Shown here: piece after piece, positions 18,460 through 28,756 of the stretch
How positions within the stretch are numbered: the stretch's first letter is position 1
How the letters are laid out: each line of letters starts with the position of its first letter
NCBI GenBank assembly: GCA_027494135.1
Contig: JAOSJK010000001.1
Location: forward strand, 289,378 to 353,377
Direction of reading: 5' to 3'
DNA: 64,000 nt
Source: Acidimicrobiia bacterium
GTDB taxonomy: Bacteria; Actinomycetota; Acidimicrobiia; IMCC26256; PALSA-610
Notes under the pieces: generated by a model
What the model was told of the DNA's origin: nothing
Seen by the model: only the letters and a program-made list of their open reading frames with translations
The model's database searches: none
Translations under genes and position numbers: made by a program

Positions 18460-19512
18460 CTACGACTCGGCAACCCGACGGACCGCCGAACCGGCCAGCC
18501 GCGCGATGGCGCGGCGGTACGGCGGCCGCACCACGCCCGCCTCGGTAACCAGCGCAGTGACGAAACGAGCGGGCGTCACGTCGAACGCGGGATTGAAGGC
18601 CCGAAACCCGCGCGGCGCAATGCGGACGCCGCGGAGACTCGTCACCTCCGCCCCGTCGCGCTCCTCGATGGCGATCGCCCCGCCGTCGCGCGTCGAGACG
18701 TCGATCGTCGACACCGGCGCTGCGACGTAGAACGGAATGCCGTGATGCCGCGCGAGAACTGCCAGCGCGTAGGTGCCGATCTTGTTTGCCACATCGCCGT
18801 TGACAGCAATCCGGTCGGCTCCCACCACCACCAGATCGACCTCGCCGGCCGCCATGAGTGACCCCGCCGCGACGTCGGGGATCAGCGTCGCCTCGATACC
18901 CAGGCGGTCCAGCTCCCAGGCCGTGATGCGCGCCCCCTGCAGGAGCGGTCGCGTCTCGTCGACCCACACCCTCGGCGCCTTTCCGGCCTCGGCGGCCGCC
19001 CTGATCACTCCCAGCGCAGTCCCGTAGCCGACGGCCGCCAGCGACCCCGCGTTGCAGTGGGTGAGCACCCGCGCCCGATCGGGTACGAGGGCTGCACCGT
19101 GGGCTCCCAGGGCGCGATTGGCCGCGACGTCGTGAGCGGCGATCCGGTGAGCCTCCTCGAGAGCGGCCGACGCACCACCGGCCGCGAGCGCAGCGAGCGC
19201 GCGCTCCACCCCCCATGCGAGGTTGACCGCTGTGGGGCGGGTCGCGACGATGCGTCGCGCCGCTGCACGCACTCGCGCGGCCCCCCGCACCGCCGGTGCA
19301 CCCAGGGCCGCCATGGCGACTCCGTACGCACCCGCGGCCCCCAGGGCGGGAGCGCCCCTCACCGCGAGCGTGCTGATCGCCTCACAGAGGTCCTCCACCG
19401 TCGAGCAGACGACAAACGTGAGCCTCTCCGGGAGCTCTCGCTGATCGATCAGGCGGAGTCGACCCCTCCGCCACTCGATCGTCGGAGGGAGCGGTTCGCC
19501 GGCCGGGGTCAT
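18460..19512 (-). CDS. mtnA: S-methyl-5-thioribose-1-phosphate isomerase
   Basis: MtnA converts methylthioribose-1-phosphate to methylthioribulose-1-phosphate in the methionine salvage pathway. The 350-residue protein has the MtnA/eIF2B landmarks STLAVRGAPALGAAGAYG, VLTHCNAGSLAAVGYGTALG (catalytic Cys region) and LVVVGADRIAVNGDVANKIG (catalytic Asp region). The ATG at 19512 overlaps the stop of the upstream SDR gene (ATGA, 19509-19512), so they share a transcript. ahcY lies three genes upstream; both remove by-products of SAM use. No other salvage genes (mtnB, C, D) are in the window. Confidence 0.94.
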   Translation of the reverse strand: MTPAGEPLPPTIEWRRGRLRLIDQRELPERLTFVVCSTVEDLCEAISTLAVRGAPALGAAGAYGVAMAALGAPAVRGAARVRAAARRIVATRPTAVNLAWGVERALAALAAGGASAALEEAHRIAAHDVAANRALGAHGAALVPDRARVLTHCNAGSLAAVGYGTALGVIRAAAEAGKAPRVWVDETRPLLQGARITAWELDRLGIEATLIPDVAAGSLMAAGEVDLVVVGADRIAVNGDVANKIGTYALAVLARHHGIPFYVAAPVSTIDVSTRDGGAIAIEERDGAEVTSLRGVRIAPRGFRAFNPAFDVTPARFVTALVTEAGVVRPPYRRAIARLAGSAVRRVAES

Positions 19513-20351
19513 CCCAGGGCGGACGGCACGGGATTGGTCCGGTCCCGGACCGAGTCGAGCCTGGCACCGACTGCGGCCATCCACTCGTCGCCCTGGTGTG
19601 TGAGGATCCAGAACCGCTCGTCGACGATCGCGCGCACCACATGGTCGGCGACCTCGTCGGGCGACATCCCCGCGTCGAGGTACCCCTGGATGATCCCCGA
19701 GAGCGCCGCGTTCTGGTCCTCGGCGATCTGCTCGCGGAGGTGTTCCGGACGGTTCCGCTCGCTGGAGCCGATGCCGGTGTTGACCCACGCCGGGCAGAGG
19801 ACCGAAACCTTGACGTTCGAGCCCACGAGAGCGAGCTCGTGGAAGAGCGACTCCGAGATGGCGACGACGGCGTGCTTGGTCGCGTTGTACGGAGACATGA
19901 AAGGCGGCGCAACGAGGCCGGCGACAGATGCGGTGTTGACGATATGCGCCGCGTCCTGCTTCATGAGGAGCGGCACGAACGTGCGAATACCGTGTATCAC
20001 GCCCCAGAGGTTCACGCCGAGGACGAACTCCCAGGTCGACAGGGGCATCTCCCACTCGAGCCCGCCGCCGGCCACCCCTGCGTTGTTGCAGAAGACGTGG
20101 ACCCCTCCGTAGGCGTCGACCGCGAGGTCGGCGAGCGCCTGCATCTGCTCCGGGACAGTGACGTCCATCACGAGCGCCCGCACGTCGGCGCCGGCCGCTG
20201 CGAGCGACCTCTCGGCCTCCTCGAGCCTCGGCGCCTCGATGTCGCCGATGACGATCTTCATGCCGTCGCGGGCGAACCTCTGCGCCATCGCGAGCCCGAT
20301 GCCGTGTGCGCCACCCGTGATGACAGCGACCTTGCCAGTGAAGTCCTGCAC
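19509..20351 (-). CDS. SDR-family oxidoreductase, tandem paralogue 1
   Basis: A 280-residue classical short-chain dehydrogenase/reductase. It shows the nucleotide site AVITGGAHGIGLAMAQRFA, NNAGVAGGG, the catalytic Ser in VNTASVAGLVAP and YNATKHAVVAISE (Tyr-x-x-x-Lys). Asp after the beta-2 strand (IGDIEAPRLEEAE) suggests NAD(H) preference. The C-terminal extension carries AIVDERFWILTHQGDEW, shared with the neighbouring paralogue. The start GTG 20351 has GGAGGAG about 7 nt upstream. Substrate unknown. Confidence 0.9.
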   Translation of the reverse strand: MQDFTGKVAVITGGAHGIGLAMAQRFARDGMKIVIGDIEAPRLEEAERSLAAAGADVRALVMDVTVPEQMQALADLAVDAYGGVHVFCNNAGVAGGGLEWEMPLSTWEFVLGVNLWGVIHGIRTFVPLLMKQDAAHIVNTASVAGLVAPPFMSPYNATKHAVVAISESLFHELALVGSNVKVSVLCPAWVNTGIGSSERNRPEHLREQIAEDQNAALSGIIQGYLDAGMSPDEVADHVVRAIVDERFWILTHQGDEWMAAVGARLDSVRDRTNPVPSALG

Positions 20352-20455
20352 CCTGTTCTCCTCCGCGGCTCCCGGTGCCACCGACGCATCCGCCGGAGCA
20401 CACATTCGGGGGAACCGTAGGCGGCGCGACCGCGCCGGGTCGACGCCGGCGATCC

Positions 20456-21294
20456 TCACATCCCTGGGACCGGATCTCGCCCTTCTGAGATGATCGCCGC
20501 CCTCTCGATCACAACCCGCCGGGTCTCGTCGTGAGTGAGGATCCAGAAGCGGTTCTCTACGATCGCGTCGAGCACGAAGCCGGCCACCTCTTCCGGCGGC
20601 AACCCCTGCGCCAGCACTGCGCGGAGGAAGTCGACGAACTCCTGCTGCTCTGCGTCGGGTACCGCCCCTCCCCCAAAGCGCTCCGGCCGGTTCCGGTACG
20701 AGTCGGCGATGTTCGTCGCAACGGGCGCCGGGCAGAGAACCGAGATTCCCACCGGCGACTGCATCGCGCGCAGCTCGTGGAACGCCGTCTCGGTGAGCGC
20801 GACAACAGCATGCTTGCTGGCCGCGTACGGGGCGAGCGTCGGGGTGGGCCGCAACCCGGCGAACGACGCCGTGTTCACCATGTGTCCCTCGCCGGCCTCC
20901 ACCATCATCGGGAGGAATGACCTCATCCCGTGGAGCACGCCGTAGAAGTTCACTCCCAGCACCCACTCCCACTCCGTCAGGGGAGGGCCCACGCAGGCGA
21001 GCCGTCGGCTCCACCCACACCGGCGTTGTTGCAGACGACGTGCACGCGTCCGAAGTGCTGCACCGCCTGCCGAGCGAGCGCTTCGACCGACTCCGCCTCC
21101 GAGACGTCGGTGACCACGCCGAGCACCTCGGCGCCGCCGGCGCGCAGCACCTCCTCCGCCTCGCCCAACGCCTCCTCGCCGATGTCGGCAAGAACGACCT
21201 TCATGCCGCGCTCGGCGAATCGACGGGCCAGCGCGTTGCCGATGCCCCCTGCCGCGCCCGTAACCACTGCAACCCCGCCCGCCAGGTCCTTCAT
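20456..21294 (-). CDS. SDR-family oxidoreductase, tandem paralogue 2 (one-base frame break)
   Basis: A second classical SDR, 279 residues after repair, closely related to its neighbour. The first frame gives AVVTGAAGGIGNALARRFA and CNNAGVGGADGS. The second gives MVNTASFAGLRPTP, YAASKHAVVALTE and AIVENRFWILTHDETRR. The break is at the G-run 20980-20983, where one extra base joins ..AWALPLTEWEWVLG.. in frame. The ATG at 21294 has GGAGGG just upstream, and a GTG three bases earlier is possible. The shared RFWILTH tail marks a subfamily; function unknown. Confidence 0.87.
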
Positions 21295-21373
21295 CACACC
21301 CTCCTCGATCGGCAGCGAACGCTAGCGGCCGGTCCGCCGGGCGCGCTTCACACCTCCCGGTCTCGGGTGCGTG

Positions 21374-22846
21374 TCAGTACCGGTAGTGCTCGGGCTTGTA
21401 CGGACCATCGGGCGAGATCCCCAGGTACTCGGCCTGGCGGTCGGTCAGCCGAGTCAGCTTGGCGCCGAGCTTGTCGAGGTGCAGCCGTGCGACCTCCTCG
21501 TCGAGGTGCTTGGGTAGCGTGTACACGCGACGCTCGTAGAAATCGGTGTGGGTGAAGAGCTCGATCTGCGCCATGACCTGATTCGTGAACGAGTTCGACA
21601 TCACGAAGCTCGGGTGTCCGGTCGCACAGCCGAGGTTGAGCAACCTCCCCTCCGCCAGGACGATCACCGAGTGACCGTCGGCGAAGACCCACTCGTCGAC
21701 CTGCGGCTTCACATTCACGCGCTCGATGCCCGGGACCTTGGCCAGACCGGCCATGTCGATCTCGTTGTCGAAGTGGCCGATGTTCCCCACGATCGCGTTG
21801 TGCTTCATCCGGCTCATGTGTCCGGCCGTGAGGATGTCGCGGTTGCCCGTCGCCGTGACGAAGATGTCGGCCGACCCCACAACGTCGTCGATCGTGACGA
21901 CCTCGTAGCCCTCCATGCACGCCTGCAGCGCGCAGATCGGATCGATCTCCGTGACGACCACGCGACAGCCCTGTCCCCGCAGAGACTGCGCGCAGCCCTT
22001 TCCGACGTCGCCGTAGCCCAAGACGACGGCCAGCTTCCCTGCGAGCATGACATCGGTCGCCCTGTTGATCCCGTCGATGAGCGAGTGGCGGCATCCGTAG
22101 AGGTTGTCGAACTTCGACTTGGTCACCGAGTCGTTGACGTTGATTGCCGGGAAGAGCAAAGTCCCGTCGGTCGTCCGCTGGTAGAGACGGTGCACGCCGG
22201 TCGTGGTCTCCTCGGTCACCCCCTTTATCGCCGGAGCCATGACTTGCCACAGGCGGTCGTCTTCCTTCTGCAGCCGCGATAGCAGGCCGAGGATGATCGT
22301 GTACTCGTCGCCGTCGTCGGGGGCCGGAGCGGGCACGGCGCCCGCCTTCTCGAACTCGACTCCGAGGTGCACGAGAAGAGTGGCATCGCCCCCGTCGTCG
22401 AGAATCATGTTCGGGCCGCCGCCACCAGGCCAGCGCATCGCCTGCTCCGTGCACCACCAGTACTCCTCCAGCGTCTCCCCCTTCCACGCGAAGACCGGGA
22501 CGCCGGCAGGCGATTCGGGGGTGCCGTCGCGGCCGACGGCAATCGCCGCTGCCGCGTGGTCCTGCGTGGAGAAGATGTTGCAGGAGGCCCAGCGGACCTC
22601 CGCACCGAGATCGACGAGCGTCTCGATCAATACCGCCGTCTGGATCGTCATGTGCAGGGATCCCGTGATGCGCGCACCGGTGAGCGGCTTGGAGGCGCCG
22701 TACTTCTCACGCAGCGCCATCAGGCCTGGCATCTCGTGCTCGGCGAGGTCGATCTCCTTGCGACCGAAGACCGCCAACGACAGGTCTGCGACCTTGAAGT
22801 CGTGCGAGAGATCGTGTACGGCGGAGTTGGGTGCAGCGGTCGTCAT
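21374..22846 (-). CDS. ahcY: Adenosylhomocysteinase
   Basis: AhcY hydrolyses S-adenosylhomocysteine to adenosine and homocysteine using tightly bound NAD, which relieves product inhibition of methyltransferases. The 490-residue protein shows the substrate-domain blocks [18 protein letters not shown] and [16 protein letters not shown]. The NAD-binding region is [20 protein letters not shown], followed by GHFDNEIDM, and the C-terminal KPEHYRY contacts NAD of the neighbouring subunit. The ATG at 22846 has GAGGAG 6 nt upstream. The length fits the longer actinobacterial/eukaryotic-like form with its insertion. A hairpin lies in the leader at 22937-22977. Confidence 0.98.
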   Translation of the reverse strand: MTTAAPNSAVHDLSHDFKVADLSLAVFGRKEIDLAEHEMPGLMALREKYGASKPLTGARITGSLHMTIQTAVLIETLVDLGAEVRWASCNIFSTQDHAAAAIAVGRDGTPESPAGVPVFAWKGETLEEYWWCTEQAMRWPGGGGPNMILDDGGDATLLVHLGVEFEKAGAVPAPAPDDGDEYTIILGLLSRLQKEDDRLWQVMAPAIKGVTEETTTGVHRLYQRTTDGTLLFPAINVNDSVTKSKFDNLYGCRHSLIDGINRATDVMLAGKLAVVLGYGDVGKGCAQSLRGQGCRVVVTEIDPICALQACMEGYEVVTIDDVVGSADIFVTATGNRDILTAGHMSRMKHNAIVGNIGHFDNEIDMAGLAKVPGIERVNVKPQVDEWVFADGHSVIVLAEGRLLNLGCATGHPSFVMSNSFTNQVMAQIELFTHTDFYERRVYTLPKHLDEEVARLHLDKLGAKLTRLTDRQAEYLGISPDGPYKPEHYRY

Positions 22847-22936
22847 GTCGACTCCTCTTCGAACGGGCACGTATCGATGTGCTCGATGTGCCGGATCTGT
22901 TCGGTGGAGTCGGCCCGGATCACCGGGTGACAGCCC

Positions 22937-22977
22937 TCGGGGCCCGACCTGGCCCTCAGTGTAGTGCGCGGCCCCGA
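22937..22977 (-). other. Hairpin upstream of ahcY
   Basis: On the minus strand TCGGGGCC (22977-22970) can pair with GGCCCCGA (22944-22937) across a 25-nt loop, about 90 nt before the ahcY start. It could be a terminator for the upstream isomerase gene or part of a leader. I checked it by eye for the SAH riboswitch core and did not find it. Confidence 0.35.
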
Positions 22978-22998
22978 CTGCCCGGCAAGGCACCTACC

Positions 22999-24068
22999 TC
23001 AGCCGGTGGCGAGTCGCTCCTTGAGCGTCGCGATCGCGTCGATGGGCCCGGGGTCGACCTCGTGGGCGAGAGCGAGGTAGCACGAGACCCAGTCACCCAG
23101 GTACATGAGGTCGAGAAGCTGCGCGAGGCGCCCCTCACCCTCTGCTTCGACGTTGATCACCTGGTGGACGGCCTCCTCGATGATCTCCCTCGTGATCGTG
23201 AACCTGCGCGCGACCTGCGGGTGCTCGAAGCCGTGCCTCAGCTCGACGAGCGAAATCAGCTGGCGGGTGACGTCGCCGTGCTGGCCCCAACCGCATATCT
23301 CGTTGTGGTTCAGCTCCGGATAGGTGTTCCAGAACGCGGGCGCCTTCGCGTTCTCGTTCATGTCGGCTTTCCAGCGCATCGCGGCGACCGAGCCCAGCAG
23401 GCCCCTCCGTACACCAACGGGATCGTCCCGCCGATGCGGCGGGCGATCTCGCGCGCAGGGTTGGTGGGAGCGGCGACGCCGGGGCGGCACCGATCGCGCC
23501 GGCGCGCAAGCTGCTCCTGCGCTTTCACGAGCCAGGCGTGCGCCTCGGGTGCGAGCCCCATCCGGTACAGCGCGACGAAGAGCGGCGCGATCAGTGCGCC
23601 GAGAGCCGCCCTCGGCATGTAGCCGGCCGGGCACGCGACGTGCAGTACACCCCACTCCTCCGCGAGCTCGGCGAGCGCGCCACCATTGGACACCACAGTG
23701 ACCCGGGCGCCACGTTCGCGCGCGCAGGCCGCCGCCTCGGCCGTCTCCTCCGTGTCACCCGAGTACGACACCGCGAAGGCGAGGGTCCTCGGGCCCACGA
23801 ACCCCGGGAGGTGGTACTGCTTGCGAACCGTGACGGGCACGGAGAGCACCGGATCGGTGACCGCGGCCAGCACGTCGCCCGCCACTCCCGAGCCCCCCAT
23901 GCCCAGCACCACGATGTTGTCGATCTCGTCGGCGTCCGGCAACTGTGAAGCGTCTAGCTCCCCGGCGGCTTCATGAGCCGCCGCCAGCTGCTCCGGTAGC
24001 CCGGCCACGGCATCGACGAAGCCGAGTGAGTCGAGCGGCTCGGGTGGACCGTCGGGCTCCGCCATCAT
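22999..24068 (-). CDS. SIS-domain bifunctional phosphoglucose/phosphomannose isomerase-type protein (one-base frame break)
   Basis: A 356-residue (after repair) double-SIS sugar-phosphate isomerase. The first SIS domain has IVVLGMGGSGVAGDVLAAV and AVSYSGDTEETAEAA. The second half has WKADMNENAKAPAFWNTYPE, NHNEICGWG and an extended C-terminal helical region. It probably interconverts fructose-6-P with glucose- and/or mannose-6-P and so feeds ManB. The break is at the C-run 23402-23405; one more base restores YGGGLLGSVAAMRW. The start at 24068 overlaps the stop of the Trm112-like gene. Mycobacteria have a comparable SIS gene (Rv3256c) beside manB, but activity may be lost in some homologues. 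Confidence 0.82.
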
Positions 24069-24301
24069 GCCTCGAAGGTCGGTTCGATCCCGTCGGCAGC
24101 GGCCTTCTTCAGGAGTCGCTCGTGCTCCGCGTCGTCGACGCTCTCCGCCTCGTCTATCAGCATGATCGGGATGTCGTCGCGAACGGCGTAGCGCCTCTTC
24201 AGGCGGGGGTTGTACAACGAGTCGTCGTCGGCGAAGTACAGCAGTGGCCCCTTGTCCTCCGGACAGGCGAGGATCTCGAGCAGCTTCGGATCAAGTGCCA
24301 T
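24065..24301 (-). CDS. Trm112/UPF0434-like small protein
   Basis: A 78-residue protein beginning MALDPKLLEILACPEDKGPL, the standard Trm112-family N terminus, followed by RLKRRYAVRDDIPIMLIDEAE. In eukaryotes Trm112 activates methyltransferases. In bacteria the short version is of unclear role and often sits beside sugar-phosphate or kdsB-type genes. Only one Cys remains, so it is unlikely to bind zinc in the four-Cys manner. ATG 24301 is chosen over an upstream ATG because it gives the conserved N terminus. Its stop overlaps the next gene's start. Confidence 0.85.
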   Translation of the reverse strand: MALDPKLLEILACPEDKGPLLYFADDDSLYNPRLKRRYAVRDDIPIMLIDEAESVDDAEHERLLKKAAADGIEPTFEA

Positions 24302-24367
24302 CGGGTCTCCCTCATCGTGTTCGTCGGTCACCGCGCACCGCGCAGGGCCTACGGCGGAAACTACTTG

Positions 24368-25710
24368 TCAGGCTTCTCCGTGCACGAGCGCGAGCACCTC
24401 GGAGACGCGCGCGGCGCAGGCGTCGTCGTCGGCGGCTTCGAGGTTCAGCCGCAGCAGCGGTTCGGTGTTTGATGGCCGTAGGTTGAACCACCACGCGCCG
24501 GCGTCGACGGTCAGCCCGTCCAGGCGGTCCTGCTCCTCGCCGGCGAACGCCGACGCGACGCGTTCGATCACGGCTGCAGGATCGTCGACGCGGGTGTTGA
24601 TCTCGCCGCTCGCTGAGTAGCGCTCGAACGGTAGCCGGAGCTCCGACAATGGCCGGCCCGAGCGGCAGAGCTGTTCCAACACGACCAGCGCGGCGATGGA
24701 TCCCGAGTCGGCACGCCAGTTGTCACGGAAGTAGTAGTGCGCCGAGTGCTCGCCCCCCGAAGACCGCGCCCGTGTCGGCCATGACCTGCTTGATGAACGA
24801 GTGCCCGACGCGAGTGCGCACCGGCGTGCCGCCGGCCTCCCGGATCACCTCGGGAACGGCCTTGGAGCAGATGAGGTTGTGGACGACCGTCTCGCCCGGG
24901 TGTCTCTCCAGGATGCTCCGGGCGACCATCGCAGTCGTGGTCGATCCGGAGACCGCCACGCCCTCGTCGTCGACGAGGAACACCCGGTCGGCGTCACCGT
25001 CGAATGCCAGGCCGATGTCGGCTCGCTCGTCGATGACGGCGCGCTGCAGGTCCTTGAGGTTCTCGGGTTGGATCGGGTCGGCAGGGTGGTTCGGGAAGGT
25101 GCCGTCGAGCTCCCCGAAGAGCACCGTCAGGTCGAACGGGGAGGCCCTCGAAGACCTTCGGGACAACCAATCCACCCATGCCGTTCGCCGTGTCGGCCAC
25201 CACCTTCAACGGCGTGAGGGCCGACGTGTCGACGAAGGACCTCACATGGGCACCGAAGTCGTCGAGCATGTCGCGTGTGCGAACGCAGCCGGGATCCTGT
25301 GCCCGCTCGATCAATCCCGATGCAACCGCGTCCTTTATCGCGCCCAGGCCCGTCTCCTGGCCGACAGGTGCGGCGCCGGCACGGCAGAGCTTCACCCCGT
25401 TGTACTGCGCGGGGTTGTGGCTGGCAGTGAACATCGCACCGGGTGCGTCGAGGCGGCCCGACGCGAAGTACACGAGGTCGGTGGATGCCAGACCCACGTC
25501 GATCACGTCGGCCCCAGTCAGCACTGCGCCCTCGGTGAAGGCCGCGGCGAGAGGCTCTGACGACGGGCGCATGTCGCGCCCGACGACGATCGTGGCGGCA
25601 CCCGTGAACCGCGCGAACGCGTTCCCGAGGCGCCGTGCCACCGACTCGTCGATCTCGTCGGGGTAGATGCCCCTGATGTCGTAGGCCTTGAAGATCGCGT
25701 CGAGCGACAC
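24368..25710 (-). CDS. manB: Phosphomannomutase/phosphoglucomutase (two frame breaks)
   Basis: ManB interconverts mannose-6-P and mannose-1-P for GDP-mannose synthesis. About 446 residues after repair, with all four family motifs: phosphoserine loop FTASHNPAQYNGVK, metal loop LAFDGDADRVFLVD, sugar loop GGEHSAHYYFRDNW, and phosphate loop RPSNTEPLLRLNLE. The breaks are at the C-run 24753-24758 (one base too many) and near 25137-25141 (one extra base). Both look like sequencing errors. The start GTG 25710 gives MSLDAIFKAYDIRG. It heads the manB-Trm112-SIS-ahcY run. Confidence 0.92.
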
Positions 25711-25801
25711 TGCTGCTTCCTTGTCTACCGGGAACGGTCGGGGTTCGCGGGTAGGCGCCCGAGCGGCCTACCTCGACGGTCCCGCCTCTCCGGCTATCCG
25801 A

Positions 25802-25833
25802 GCACGGCGGACCGCCGCGGCGGTTCGCGGTGC
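25802..25833 (-). terminator. Hairpin between the polytopic protein gene and manB
   Basis: A 32-nt imperfect palindrome with arms GCACGGCGGACCGCCG and CGGCGGTTCGCGGTGC pairs over nearly its whole length (one mismatch, one G-T pair). It lies just after the stop of the 25844-28350 gene and before manB on the minus strand. There is no T-tract; GC-only hairpins of this kind are common actinobacterial terminators. Confidence 0.45.
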
Positions 25834-25843
25834 CTCGGGCCCG

Positions 25844-28350
25844 TCATGGTAGCGCCGGGCCCCCGCTCTCCACCGGGGCGGGTACGTCCGGCGCCCCCGG
25901 GGTAGCCCCGTTTCGCCTTCTCGGGCCCCACCTGAAGAGGAGCACCAGGCCCGCGATCCCCAGGACGGTCCCGACACGCCCGGCCCAGTCGGCCTTGGTA
26001 AGCCCGTAGGTGAGCGTCACCTCCTCGTCGGTCGGCACGACGACCATCAGGTTCGGCGAGAGCCGCCAGGGCCCCTCCGCGCCCGATACCTCCCAGTTGG
26101 GGAAGTACGACACCTTCACCACGACCGGGACACCGACCCGGTCCACGCGGAACCGGACCCTCTCGGGTGACTCCGAGATCTCGGTCACCTCGACCGGCGG
26201 GAGCGGATCGGGCTCCGCGGAGGCGATGTCGTCCTGTGCGGCGCGGGGCCAGGAGTCGGGCCCCCGGCGGCGAAGGGACGGTCCAGGAGGCTCTCGTCCA
26301 TCCACCACGGCGCCGCGGCGCACTCCCAGTCGGCGAGGTGCGGGTCGTTCTGACCGGCGGCGGGCGGAGGCTGGTCGAAGCACTCGGAGGTGGTCCCGGC
26401 TACGGGGCTCACCACGATCGGCTCCACCTCGAGGCCCTCTACCAGTTGCGCGCCCGCGACCTCGTAGACCTTCCAGCCGCTCGGCGCCGCGCCGTCGCTG
26501 TCGGGGATCTCCGCAACGAGGCTCAGGCCCCGGTGCCCGTCGGCGGCGGCCTTCATCTCCTCGGACTGGGCCATGTAGTAGCGCACCCCGAGCATCCGCA
26601 GGTGCACGACCCCGCGGTCGAAGTCGGCGCTCGTGCCGTAGACGAGCCCGCGCACCGGATTCGACGGGCTGATCGAGAGCTCGCTCACCGTCAGGAAGTG
26701 GTAGTCGGTCGTCGCGGCCGACTCGAAGTACAGCCCCTCCATCGACCCGATGCGCCCGTCGGTCCAGTACGGGAGGAGCTCGAGGGCGAGCGTCGTTCCG
26801 TACTTGTCGATATCGCCCGAGGGCTCCCACAGGGCGCGGCCAGCCGGTAGCGCCGCCATGGTGTCGATGATCTCCCGGTACTCGGGGTAGGCCGCCTTGG
26901 CCTCGTACCCCTCGTAGTTCCACTTCGCCCAGCCCGACACGAAGTACCGGTGCCCGTCGACCCACCATGCCATCCAGCCGCCGACCACCAGGAGGAGTGC
27001 GGTCATGGTGACAGCGCCGACAGTGGAACGCCGGCGCGCCCGTTCCACCGCCATCTCCTGCGCGAGCTCGGGGCGGTCCGCGCGAAGCTCGCCGGCCCCG
27101 CCGAGCCCCTGATCGGCTCCCGGCCCTGGGTCATCACCCGGGTCCGCACCGGCGCCGTTGCCGGGATCACTGCCGGTATCGGGGCCGGGATCGGCGCTCG
27201 GCCGGGCGCCGGCATATGTCCAGTCGGCCGATCCGACCACGAGCAGGCCCGCCATCCGGATCATCTCGACGACGCCGGTGGCGGCGAGGAGCATCACGCT
27301 GAGCCAGTAGAACGGGAGGTAGCGGGTGTTCCAGACGTGGTGCTCCGGCCAGAACCGGAAGAGGACGGCGAAGAGGACGGCGAGCACGACGAGGACGAGC
27401 GTCGGGACGCGACGCCACCAGCCGGCGGCGACGATGGCGACGCCGCAGAGGATCCAGACCCAGACGGGGTGGTCGAGCTGCTGGAGGTACCGGTCGACCT
27501 TCTCGTAGCGCATGTTCTGCGTGAAGCTCTGGGCTGCGAGAAGTGGGAGCGTCCAGACCGTCGTCAGGAGGAAGCCGACACCCCCGATCGCGGCTGCGAC
27601 TCCGAAGGTCCGATGCGGGTGCCGGGTCATCCAGACGACGAGGGCGCCGACGACAGCGAACGCCCCGACCACTATGTGACACAGGACCGTCAGGGCGAGC
27701 AGCAGGGCGGGTAGCCACTTCCGACCCTCGTCATCGAGGGAGCGCGCGAGCGAGGCCAGGAACCACAACGCCAGCGCCAGCGCGATCGTGAAGGAGAACT
27801 CGCCGGCCAGAGTGCTGGCGAGGTTTCCTCCGTAGATCGTCCACGACTCCTTGTCGGGCTCGACGGCGCCGCGCCTGATCTCGAAGAGGAACCGCACTGC
27901 GACGATCGCGAAGGCGGGCGGCGCGGGCCAGGGGAACCGTAGGCCCCTGGCGAACGCATACGCAGCCGCCGGGAGCGCTACTGCGCCGCTCACCGAGACG
28001 ACCTTGAAGGCGACGTTGTAGGGGAGGATGACGTCGAGGAGGGCGATCAGAACTGCCGGTAGCGGGAAGTAGAAGTGCCCTGCCGGGAAGCCCGCGTACC
28101 ACGACGGGGCCCAGCCCGAGAGGCGTCCCTTGCCGAACCAGTGGTCGCGCAGGAAGTCGGGCCAGAACACATGCGCGCCGAGATCGCCGCCGTTGGGCGT
28201 CGTGTCGCGCAGGACGAGGTTCCAGTGGAGCTGGTAGAAGACGTAGGCGCACGCCAGAATCACTACCGCGATGCCGACCCACCGCTCCCAGGGGAGGCGC
28301 GGTCCGGACTCGTCGTCGTCGGGCGGCAGCAGCGGCACGGACGACAGCAT
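25844..28350 (-). CDS. Large polytopic membrane protein, PTPS-related/GT-C-like (one-base frame break)
   Basis: About 835 residues after repair. An N-terminal membrane segment is followed by an external loop with NGGDLGAHVFWPDFLRDHWF and APSWYAGFPAGHFYFPLP, then about ten more membrane segments and a Pro/Gly/Asp-rich cytoplasmic insert (residues about 385-420). A large external C-terminal domain and a final membrane helix (VGTVLGIAGLVLLFRW) complete it. The D-rich first loop and topology recall GT-C glycosyltransferases and the '6-pyruvoyl-tetrahydropterin synthase-related' membrane family, but no donor or acceptor can be named. The break is at the C-run 26261-26265, where a sixth base restores AAGGPDSWPRAAQDD. 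It probably acts in envelope glycan assembly. Confidence 0.7.
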
Positions 28351-28431
28351 GCCAGCCGGGCCCGCTCGCGACGGTGCTCAACGGGGAGCAGATGGGCTCC
28401 GCCGGCTCCGCCCAGGTGTGTCGCCGGGCCG

Positions 28432-28611
28432 TCAGCGCGAGACGCGGGCCAGGTCGAGCACCTCTTCGAGGGAGATGCGGCCCTCGCCGGCCTCCCAGAC
28501 GTTCACCTCACACCGCGCGCAGCGCCGGAAGGTGATCTCCTCCTCGGCGATCCGCATCCGGATCGAGATGACCTCGTTCTCGGCACTTCCTGTGCATGCT
28601 GCGCACGCCAT
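28432..28611 (-). CDS. 59-residue zinc-ribbon protein
   Basis: A small gene not otherwise obvious because of its size. It starts at ATG 28611 with GGAGG 6 nt upstream and ends TGA at 28432-28434. The N terminus MACAACTGSAENEV and the later RRCARCEVNVWEAGEGRISL supply two CxxC pairs 25 residues apart, a probable four-Cys zinc ribbon, followed by a short amphipathic helix EEVLDLARVSR. It lies 81 nt upstream of the large polytopic membrane protein gene on the same strand. I do not recognise a named family; a nucleic-acid or protein-binding role is only an inference. Confidence 0.75.
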   Translation of the reverse strand: MACAACTGSAENEVISIRMRIAEEEITFRRCARCEVNVWEAGEGRISLEEVLDLARVSR

Positions 28612-28756
28612 CTCAGCCTCCCTGCCGCGACGACTTCCTCCGCCCTATCGGTCGCCGGCCCCGCTCACTGAACCGGCAGTCCCGCCCAATGTGCCATGTG
28701 CAACATCCGGAGCCGTTCGATCCGAGGCGGAGCCGGCGACGGCGCTCGCGCCTGTG

